NCBI RefSeq assembly: GCF_005377625.1
Contig: NZ_CP040098.1
Location: 372,001 to 436,000 of the forward strand
Source: Desulfoglaeba alkanexedens ALDC
GTDB lineage: Bacteria > Desulfobacterota > Syntrophobacteria > Syntrophobacterales > DSM-9756
Direction: 5' to 3'
DNA: 64,000 nucleotides
Of this stretch, positions 57,690 through 64,000 are shown piece after piece. The notes under the pieces were generated by a model, which was not told where the DNA came from, ran no database searches, and saw only the letters and a program-made list of their open reading frames with translations. Position 1 is the stretch's first letter. Every line of letters begins with the position of its first letter. Made by a program: the position numbers and the translations under genes.

Positions 57690-57713
57690 GTTCCCAAGCT
57701 GGAGCTAGGGAAC
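57690..57713. repeat. GTTCCCAAGC-type hairpin repeat (57.7 kb copy)
   Basis: GTTCCCAAGCTGGAGCTAGGGAAC, a slightly degenerate palindrome, preceded by GAAGCTGGAGCTTC (57665-57678). It lies exactly where the radical SAM remnant loses similarity. Confidence 0.75.
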
Positions 57714-57714
57714 A

Positions 57715-57993
57715 AGAAGAAAATCGTCACCCTCCTTATCTCCGAACCGCCCCGCCGCCTGCCGATTTCGGCGATTTCGTCGTAGATGGTGGCCATATTG
57801 TTGATGTTCGACTTGATCTTCTCCAGGGGCCGCTTTTGAAACTTCTCGGTCTTGTACACAGCGCAGAACGTACACTTGTTCCATGAACAGTTTTGCGGGT
57901 AATGCACAGCAGTAAGGAATTGCTCCCACCTTTACTGGGCGCCCTCCTGTACACACCTGTTTTAAAGGAATATTCTGAACATACCTGTAGCAT
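57715..57993 (-). pseudogene. Radical SAM protein, frameshifted N-terminal remnant
   Basis: ATG 57993 follows AGGAG and begins MLQVCSEYSFKTGVYRRAPS, then KGGSNSLLLCITR. The homologous reading continues in another frame as NCSWNKCTFCAVYKTEKFQK, then RPLEKIKSNI, with a radical SAM-type cysteine cluster (C-x4-C-x2-C). The shift is at an A-run near 57895. The frame ends at a GTTCCCAAGC hairpin, so most of the enzyme is missing. Confidence 0.7.
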
Positions 57994-58033
57994 GGTCCAT
58001 TCTCCTGTGTATCTGTCAGCAAAGGGTCGCGTC

Positions 58034-59326
58034 TCATGCCGCATCATGGGTAACACGCAGCGTAACCGTTCCCGCCTGGTGCATGCATATCGGGATCATC
58101 ACATACAGCGAACACGTGTCCGCGAAGGTCTCAAACTCCGAGCCCTTTCCGTCAATCAGGACTTTTCGGATATTTTTCTGGCGCATGCGCAGGCAGAGAT
58201 GAAAGTCCAGCGGCAGCTTATCGCCGATATACCTGACCTCGGCTATTGTGGTCTCCGCATCCGGCATCTCCCGCTTGAGGACATCGAAATAGAAGCGTTC
58301 CGGCCAGAGCTTTTCCCGGGACACCCGCCGCTGTCCAGGTGTGTTCCCCATCGGGCGCACAGAGATCCGAAAGTCTCCGCACAAAAGATTCGTCGGATAT
58401 CCGGGATCCTTTTCCCAAGGAAAGCGACTGTTCCCCATCTCCAGCAGGGCCTGGCATGGAATCATGCCGCTCTCGCCCAGTCCCTGCTCCGGACGTATGG
58501 ACCAGTGATTGGTTTCCATCCCGAATACTAGGGTGTGCCAGCGCAGGTAGGCCGGTCCGCAGGTGTAGTTCGTATACCCGGGCGGATACTCGGACATAGC
58601 ATACTGCTCATAAGGATTTTGCATGTGCAGCAAAAAGACCTTTTCCTTGAGATAGCTGTGGGGCAGCCTGCCATCCGGAGCTCCGAAATAATAGGCGCTG
58701 AGATCCTCCAGGCTGTGGATCTCATAAGGCCAGCCGTTTTCCTCGGCCCGCTTTCGCATCTGCTGAGCCACATAGTGATGGATCTGCTCATCCATCCCCC
58801 ATTTGGTGGTATTGGCCGGAATGATGACCTCCATATCCCCCTGATCATACTTTGAGCCGTCAGTCTTCCCTAGGCTGTGGTAATCTATCATCATGTCTGG
58901 AACATACTCCGAACAAAGAGCACCAAAGACACGTTTCTCCAGATCTGTGATGCCATACATTGAGGAGTTGAAGGCGTCTTCGGCAGCCCCTTCCGGATTC
59001 AGCATGGGCACAACAACGACCGTCTGCCGTTTTCTGACCTCTCTAGCTGCATCACTTGCCAGATAATGCAGGATCTCAGGTCCCACGACCCTGGTTCCCC
59101 GCTCATGGCCGTGTCTGCCTAAGGTGATGACCGCGACCTGTTTATCCTTGTCTGGAACAGACCTGTCTGTAACCACAATCGCCGGGATATCCCAAGTCCC
59201 GCTTTCTGACCGCCCCAGACTCTTCTTTTGAGCAATCTGTGAGTTCTTCTGCACATATTCGTCCAACCAGGAATATAACTCCTGCACGCCCTGCTCACCC
59301 ATCGGCATGTAGTCGAAAACCGGCAT
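58034..59326 (-). CDS. M14-like zinc carboxypeptidase family protein
   Basis: 430 aa, no signal peptide. Zinc-ligand motif H-x-x-E is in VAVITLGRHGHERGTRVVGP, and the third histidine may be in MMIDYHSLGKTDGSKYD. VVVVPMLNPEGAAEDAFNSS is the usual strand between them. The catalytic Glu near the end is not assigned. GC and codon use are lower than in the core genes, and it lies among remnants, so acquisition by transfer is likely. The substrate is unknown. Confidence 0.72.
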   Translation of the reverse strand: MPVFDYMPMGEQGVQELYSWLDEYVQKNSQIAQKKSLGRSESGTWDIPAIVVTDRSVPDKDKQVAVITLGRHGHERGTRVVGPEILHYLASDAAREVRKRQTVVVVPMLNPEGAAEDAFNSSMYGITDLEKRVFGALCSEYVPDMMIDYHSLGKTDGSKYDQGDMEVIIPANTTKWGMDEQIHHYVAQQMRKRAEENGWPYEIHSLEDLSAYYFGAPDGRLPHSYLKEKVFLLHMQNPYEQYAMSEYPPGYTNYTCGPAYLRWHTLVFGMETNHWSIRPEQGLGESGMIPCQALLEMGNSRFPWEKDPGYPTNLLCGDFRISVRPMGNTPGQRRVSREKLWPERFYFDVLKREMPDAETTIAEVRYIGDKLPLDFHLCLRMRQKNIRKVLIDGKGSEFETFADTCSLYVMIPICMHQAGTVTLRVTHDAA

Positions 59327-59440
59327 ACTGCATCTCCTTTCTGTTTCTGGACAGGATTAGTTCACAGCACAAGCCGTGCAAGCCATCCGTCACAGCCGTG
59401 TTCTTCGCACCTTCGTTTGTAGGTCATACTTATCTTTGAC

Positions 59441-61214
59441 AGTGGCAAAACACTATATCAGTAATGTCAATGACATACGACCCCATTGGAAGTTGTTGGC
59501 ACTACGCTCCGTTCCGTCTAGGAGAGTACCCGGATGGTGGGAGGGATGGCAACTCCCACGGCCCTGAAGACGCTGCTGCACGTGCCCAGACATTGGGACC
59601 GCAGAGCGAAGCGCTTGCCGTTCTCCTCGATGACGATTTCCTGGAGGGCACTCAGATCTTGCTTGATATCAGACCAGTCAAAGGCGTGCCCCGCCTGGTC
59701 CAGACGCCGGTAGAGCTCCTTTCGAAGTATCAGCGCCAGGAAAGAGCAGAACACATGTCCCCGGACATCACGTTGATGGAAAACGGGCCGCGTCTCAAAG
59801 GTCGACTTGAGGTCTCTGAAGGAGTGCTCTACCTGCCAGAGTTCCTTGTACTTAAGGGCCACCCGATCCGAAGACCAGCTGGTGTTGGTGATGAGGACCC
59901 ACTTCCCATCGAACCTCTCCTCCTCCTTGACCTTGTCGAGATCGATATGGATGCTGTCCTTGTCCACCTTGAGGAACTTGCGATACCCCTCGTTGCCGAC
60001 AAGCGCCTTGGGGCCTTTGCGGATCTGTTCCCTGAGCGAGTCGATGATCTTGTCACGGTCGGCTTTGTCCTTCTCGGCCTGCTTGGGATTCAGACAAACG
60101 ATGTAGCGCTTGTCCCGCACCATGACCTCCTTGACCTTGAGGGGAGAGCACCCTTCACACTTGACCTCCTTGTAGCGGCCGGCTCGGGCAAGTACTTCGG
60201 CGGTGATCTCCTTGACCTTCCGCATCCGGGTCCCAAGGATGTAAGCTATCTTCCTTCCTTCAAGTTCTCGGATCGTCTCGCTGCTGACCATGCCACGGTC
60301 GGCCACGATGCAGAACCTCCCCACCCCAAAACGCTTGCGAATGCGATCCGTCACGGGAACCAGAGTCTTGACGTCCGTGGAGTCGCCCGGCCACATCTCA
60401 CAGCAAAGAGGCCTGCCGTTCTGGTCCAGGACGGCTCCCACCACCATTTGCTTGAGCTCGGGACGGTGATCCTTGCTGAACCCTCTCCTGCCAAGGCTTT
60501 CACCTCCTTCGCCATGGAAGTAAACGGAAGTGGTGTCGAAAAACACCAGGTCCAGCTCGGCAAACAGGTGGCGCCGGCCCGCGAACATTTTCTCCTCGAT
60601 GACATCCTTGACACATCGCGGAGAAGACAGGGTGGCATGTTCCTGATCGTCCAGCACTTCGCCCAGAAACGCCATCGCCCGGTAGAACTGATGCAGAGCG
60701 AGGTCTTCGGTTCCCTTGACCACGAGATCGCGGCGCCACTTGTCGCAGAAGCGGTCCGATCCGCTGATCAGTATCCTGTGCAACACGGTGAGGAAGATGG
60801 CTCGTTCCACATCGAACAGGAAAGCCCGGTTATGGAGCAGGTCTCTGATCACCTGTTGAACTCCCAACTCACACCAGAGCCGTTCAAAGATGATCGCGGG
60901 GCCGATCGTCTTTGCCTCACACTGGACATCGCTCTTCTCGGAAAGGACCAGCAAAGCTTTCTCGCTGAAACGCGAAAGAGAGCGGATGAGGGTCTCGACC
61001 TCGCCTTTGGCACTCAGTTTGTCCATACGCCCAACGGTTGCAATCACGCGCTGGGTGACTTTGGAGTCAACCCTCTGGTTTTCAACGATTTGCAGGTAGT
61101 CATACTTACCGGACTTCTTGATGCGAGCGAACATGCGAGCCTCCTCTTAGGACACTCGCAAATTAGCTAACGCAGGAACACATTGCAAGGGTAGAACGAT
61201 CATTCTATGCCACT
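59441..61214 (-). mobile_element. IS1634-type insertion sequence
   Basis: One complete transposase with about 75-80 bp on either side. Candidate short inverted ends are AGTGGCA (59441-59447) and TGCCACT (61208-61214). The match is short and I could not find a clear target duplication, so the boundaries are tentative. Confidence 0.6.
59518..61134 (-). CDS. IS1634 family transposase
   Basis: 538 aa, full length. DDE-type features of the IS4 superfamily are visible: the first Asp in FFDTTSVYFHGEG, the second in FCIVADRGMVSSETI, and the Y-(2)R-(3)E-like YKELWQVEHSFRDLKSTFET near residue 440. No frameshift or stop is seen, so the element may still be active. The N-terminus MFARIKKSGKYDYLQIVENQ is typical of the family. 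Confidence 0.92.
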   Translation of the reverse strand: MFARIKKSGKYDYLQIVENQRVDSKVTQRVIATVGRMDKLSAKGEVETLIRSLSRFSEKALLVLSEKSDVQCEAKTIGPAIIFERLWCELGVQQVIRDLLHNRAFLFDVERAIFLTVLHRILISGSDRFCDKWRRDLVVKGTEDLALHQFYRAMAFLGEVLDDQEHATLSSPRCVKDVIEEKMFAGRRHLFAELDLVFFDTTSVYFHGEGGESLGRRGFSKDHRPELKQMVVGAVLDQNGRPLCCEMWPGDSTDVKTLVPVTDRIRKRFGVGRFCIVADRGMVSSETIRELEGRKIAYILGTRMRKVKEITAEVLARAGRYKEVKCEGCSPLKVKEVMVRDKRYIVCLNPKQAEKDKADRDKIIDSLREQIRKGPKALVGNEGYRKFLKVDKDSIHIDLDKVKEEERFDGKWVLITNTSWSSDRVALKYKELWQVEHSFRDLKSTFETRPVFHQRDVRGHVFCSFLALILRKELYRRLDQAGHAFDWSDIKQDLSALQEIVIEENGKRFALRSQCLGTCSSVFRAVGVAIPPTIRVLS

Positions 61215-61246
61215 ATAGAATGAGGCATTTTCCAGACATGCCCTAG

Positions 61247-61438
61247 CATCCATGTGGGTTTGCGGGATGTGACCAGGTGGTCACTGTAAAACTTGAGCCA
61301 GACCAAACGGGACCTTTGGGAGAGAGGATCCGGGCCATGTTCTGGGACTTCCGCCTGGAGTCCATCCGGATGCTCTACGAGGCCCTTCTTTACGGATACA
61401 AAAGGCTGACCCCGATCATCGCCTATAACACCTCGTAG
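61247..61438 (+). pseudogene. Unrecognised reading-frame remnant
   Basis: An open frame without start codon at its 5' end. Its last part reads MFWDFRLESIRMLYEALLYG, then YKRLTPIIAYNTS. It looks like the C-terminal end of a protein truncated near the IS. The family is not recognised. Confidence 0.25.
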
Positions 61439-61673
61439 GGCGGAGAAAGGCATTACCCCATGCAGAACCTGAGCCTTTCACCCGAAAAACCGACGCGGAG
61501 GTGCGCCTTCAAACCGGGCATCTGAGCCCCTCACGCTCCAGGTGGCATCCCTCAACGGGACGTTTGGACCCTCGATCACCCCAAACGGCCCGCTGAACAC
61601 TCGAAGACTCTCCTTTCACGCCCGCTTTTCACCCAAGGACTATCCGCTCCGGGTATTGCTACTTCCTGGTGCT
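61439..61673. other. Gene-free stretch before the selD-leader duplicate
   Basis: 235 bp with no gene, RNA or repeat that I can support. It separates the IS remnant region from the exact left boundary of the duplication. Confidence 0.4.
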
Positions 61674-62129
61674 GGGGTATCGACAAAACCGATTTCAATT
61701 CCCACTCGTATCGAAATTATCAACTGGACAGGGATGATAGCCGACAGTAGAAGACCTACTCCAGGCTACGCGGTAACCGGATCGCGCCTGATTCGGCATG
61801 TAGGTCGGGCGGCAGAACCTGAGCGAAGAGGGTTGGGCCATGAATTTCATTTTCACCTGCTCGGAAACGGGCAAAATTTTCGAGACGCCGGATTTCACCA
61901 TCACCGAAAACCGAGGGGTAGTGATCGACGCCGACGGCTGGCGGCGCCTGGAAGCGCGGGTGACCCTGGACGGCCCCTGCCCCTATTGCGGGCAACGGCA
62001 CACATACCTGGATGACGAGATGATCTGCCCCTTCGAAGCGGTACTGGCTCCGGTGGAACGAAGGTGTGATGTTTCAGAAGAGGAAAATTCATGACGGACG
62101 AAAAACGGCACCTTCGGCTGACCACCACC
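61674..62129 (+). repeat. Second, truncated copy of the selD leader cassette
   Basis: Matches 36727-37185 at high identity over about 456 bp: leader, zinc-ribbon gene, and the first 13 codons of selD. It breaks off after ACCACCACC, five codons before the Sec codon. Both boundaries are sharp. The downstream sequence is unrelated and holds IS21-like repeats. Confidence 0.85.
61840..62094 (+). CDS. Small zinc-ribbon-like protein, second copy
   Basis: 84 aa, about 88% identical to the protein at 36896, with all cysteines kept: MNFIFTCSETGKIFETPDF, then DGPCPYCGQRHTYLDDEMIC. Substitutions are mostly conservative, so it may still be expressed although the selD that followed it is gone. The stop still overlaps an ATG. 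Confidence 0.7.
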   Translation: MNFIFTCSETGKIFETPDFTITENRGVVIDADGWRRLEARVTLDGPCPYCGQRHTYLDDEMICPFEAVLAPVERRCDVSEEENS

Positions 62130-62324
62130 TACAGGGGCAAGCCCCATGTCATCCAAGACCAAGCAGAGCTCAGGGTGGTCAAAATTCGGTTGTCACAGAT
62201 GGTCAATTTTCGGTTGTCACTACGACGGGTGCTCGATTTTTCCAGCAAGGTAATGGATTCAACCCAACTACCCGTAGCATTAAAGATTTCGATCACCGCT
62301 ACCGGCTGTTTCGGTAATTACTAA
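62091..62324 (+). pseudogene. selD: Truncated selD fragment fused to unrelated sequence
   Basis: The first codons MTDEKRHLRLTTT equal the start of the intact selD (MTDEKRHPRLTTT). The frame then enters unrelated sequence (YRGKPHVIQDQAELRVVKIR) that includes IS21-like repeats, and ends at 62324. No SelD activity is possible. Confidence 0.8.
62177..62220. mobile_element. IS21-like terminal direct repeats
   Basis: GGTCAAAATTCGGTTGTCAC (62177-62196) and GGTCAATTTTCGGTTGTCAC (62201-62220) are 24 bp apart and nearly identical, resembling the multiple terminal repeats of IS21 elements. No transposase is adjacent. It marks a junction between the duplicate and the foreign right end. Confidence 0.5.
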
Positions 62325-62340
62325 GGAGGTATCATTTATA

Positions 62341-64000
62341 ATGGACAGAAGAACATTTATTAAGGTAAACTTACAAATGGCTGCCGCTACCGGAATATTT
62401 CCAGTTCTATCCTATGCAGAATCAAGGCGACTTGCACCAAATGAAAAGCAAACAAAACAATATGTGACAGGGTGTATGTGGTGCCAGAACGGGTGCAGCA
62501 TGATCGCTCACATCAACAACGGCAAACTAGTTCACTTGACCGGTAACCCGGAAGATTCTGTGACAAAAGGAAAAATCTGCATCAAGCCTTTCGGCAGTAT
62601 GGAACTTTTAAACAGCCCGCATCGTATGGTTCAGCCCTTAAAACGAACCAGTGGATATGGTTCTTCAGCGCAATTTTCAAAAATCAGCTGGGAACAGGCG
62701 TTGGACGAAATAGCAGAGAAACTGATCAGCCTTCGACAAAACTTCGGTGGTGAATCATTGGGGATTTGGGCATCTGGGCGTAGCGCATCCGACGGACGAA
62801 AATTGAATAGTGCATTTGCAAAACTGTATGGTACACCTAATTATGAAAAGACGGGTCCGTTTTGCAACTATTCAGGCAAACCCGCAGGAGAATCCGTCGT
62901 CGGAACAAGGCATACACCATGGACATATAGTGATGACGATTTTTTTAATGCCGGTCTCTATATTTTTGTCGGGAGTAATTTTGCTGCAACACGTCCGGTT
63001 GCATATTCTCTTTTGAGAGAAAGAAAAAAGTTGGGGAAATGCACCATTTGTGTCATTGACCCCAGAAAATCCCAGACTGCGGAAGAGGCGGATCTCTGGT
63101 TACCCATCAAGCCCGGTTCGGACTTGGCCCTGGCACTGTGTATGATCCACACTATCATTTCAGCGGATCTTGCTGATTACGAATTTATTAACGCCCACAC
63201 TATTGGGTTTGAGACTCTAAAGACTGAGATCATGGACGGCCAATATACCCTTGCCTGGGGAGCAAAGGTGACCGGGCTTGAAAAAGAGCGCATAAGAAAG
63301 CTAGCGTCCACCTATGCGAAAACCCGAAAAGCCATCATTATCGGAAATGCAGGGCTGAGCCATCATACAAATGCTGTTCAAACCCATAGAGCATTCTATT
63401 ATCTTGCCGCTATCACCGGGCACTACGGTGATAAATCAATGGGCTATGCCTGTCTGAACAATGGTGGCATCTCTACTGGTAGCCTTCCTTTACCTAAGGA
63501 AAAAATACCTGAACAAAAAATGGAGTTGTCCAAAAATCCTGTCGGGTGGCTTGATTCCATTGAAAATCCCAATTATCCATACACGTTACAGGCACTGATT
63601 TCCACCGGCAGTCCGCTGACACAATGGCCCGACCAGGCAAAACTTCGCAGGCTGATCCCAAAATTGAAATTGAGCGTATACAACGGCCTGACCCGAAATA
63701 TTAATGCACGTTATTTTGATTACATTCTTCCTGCAGCCATCTGGATAGAAGCCGGTGGTCTCGCCCCGGTTTCAGATGACAGCCGTTTTGTATGGGTACC
63801 GAAACTCATTGAAGCGCCGGGAATGGCAAAACCGGACAGGTGGTGGTGGGTTGAACTGGCCAAACGCATGGGCTGGGGAGACATTTTTACGGATACATTA
63901 AAAGACCCTGTAAAATTACAGAACCTCGCTGGAGGTGCAAATGGTTACACAGTGGAGCGTTTCACTGCCAAAAAGGATAATTCCTTACGCGCACCTATAA
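62341..64000 (+). CDS. Tat-exported molybdopterin oxidoreductase, catalytic subunit (3' end outside window)
   Basis: The first 553 residues of a DMSO-reductase-family enzyme. MDRRTFIKVNLQMAAATGIF is a Tat-like signal. A 4Fe-4S site C-x2-C-x3-C (CMWCQNGCSMI) with a later Cys in GKICIKPFGS follows. The Mo ligand is probably Cys in GPFCNYSGKPAGES, as in thiosulfate/polysulfide/arsenate/tetrathionate-type enzymes. Wobble positions are AT-rich compared with the rest of the window, which suggests transfer. AAGGAGG lies 11 bp before ATG. The substrate is undecided without the Fe-S and membrane subunits. Confidence 0.88.
   Translation, partial: MDRRTFIKVNLQMAAATGIFPVLSYAESRRLAPNEKQTKQYVTGCMWCQNGCSMIAHINNGKLVHLTGNPEDSVTKGKICIKPFGSMELLNSPHRMVQPLKRTSGYGSSAQFSKISWEQALDEIAEKLISLRQNFGGESLGIWASGRSASDGRKLNSAFAKLYGTPNYEKTGPFCNYSGKPAGESVVGTRHTPWTYSDDDFFNAGLYIFVGSNFAATRPVAYSLLRERKKLGKCTICVIDPRKSQTAEEADLWLPIKPGSDLALALCMIHTIISADLADYEFINAHTIGFETLKTEIMDGQYTLAWGAKVTGLEKERIRKLASTYAKTRKAIIIGNAGLSHHTNAVQTHRAFYYLAAITGHYGDKSMGYACLNNGGISTGSLPLPKEKIPEQKMELSKNPVGWLDSIENPNYPYTLQALISTGSPLTQWPDQAKLRRLIPKLKLSVYNGLTRNINARYFDYILPAAIWIEAGGLAPVSDDSRFVWVPKLIEAPGMAKPDRWWWVELAKRMGWGDIFTDTLKDPVKLQNLAGGANGYTVERFTAKKDNSLRAPI

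Overview
The window is about 64 kb of mostly GC-rich bacterial DNA. It probably comes from a strictly anaerobic deltaproteobacterium (Desulfobacterota), most likely close to Syntrophobacteraceae. This is an inference from gene content: a Sfum_1244-type protein, DUF4416, a YicC-RemA-Gmk cluster, a B12-dependent ribonucleotide reductase, a Ni-Fe carbon monoxide dehydrogenase and a selenocysteine-containing SelD. No rRNA or marker phylogeny could be run.

Layout. (1) 1-14.5 kb, minus strand: the transcription/translation superoperon tRNA-Thr(TGT), tRNA-Tyr, tRNA-Thr(GGT), tuf, rpmG, secE, nusG, rplK, rplA, [L10 leader] rplJ, rplL, [attenuator] rpoB, rpoC, rpsL (cut by the window start). (2) 14.6-20 kb, plus strand: yggT, divIVA-like, Trm112-like, heptose kinase, DUF4416, yicC, remA, gmk and rlmB. 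This mixes cell envelope, nucleotide and RNA functions in overlapping genes. (3) 19.9-22.2 kb, minus: yggS, maf, tatD. (4) 22.6-35.6 kb: nrdJ with endonuclease V, then short mixed-strand units: alpha/beta hydrolase with methyltransferase, macrodomain protein, Sfum_1244-type protein, HNH with a Cys-rich partner, chalcone-isomerase-like protein, a Do/DegQ protease, and a RelA/SpoT protein whose hydrolase half looks intact but whose synthetase half looks degenerate. (5) 36.1-38.2 kb: tRNA-Gln, tRNA-Glu, insertion-sequence-like debris, then a zinc-ribbon-like small protein overlapping selD. selD is read through an in-frame UGA (Sec19) with a hairpin just behind it. (6) 38.4-46 kb: a second S1C protease, a lipoprotein, an exported isoaspartyl methyltransferase coupled to a polytopic spermidine-synthase-like protein, and a sigma-54 response regulator with its kinase. 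(7) 46.1-48.9 kb: a mannose-type locus in which a GT4-cupin fusion is flanked by two broken GH130 genes. (8) 49-57 kb: cooS behind a consensus sigma-54 promoter, exodeoxyribonuclease III, a divergent thioredoxin/permease pair, and a CYTH-nucleoside hydrolase fusion. (9) 57-64 kb: a patchwork of degraded and foreign DNA: a REP with a RAYT remnant, a radical SAM remnant, an M14 peptidase, an IS1634-type element, a truncated second copy of the selD leader cassette, IS21-like ends, and the start of an AT-richer Tat-exported molybdopterin oxidoreductase.

At least three dispersed repeat families run through the accessory regions: a GTTCCCAAGC hairpin, a REP-like TAGGAGC element and a 71-bp repeat. 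Two hairpin copies sit at the broken ends of genes. No CRISPR array, prophage or complete novel multi-gene defence system was found. The most unusual items are the Sec-SelD and its partial duplicate, the CYTH-nucleoside hydrolase fusion, the GT4-cupin/GH130 locus, and the sigma-54-driven cooS.
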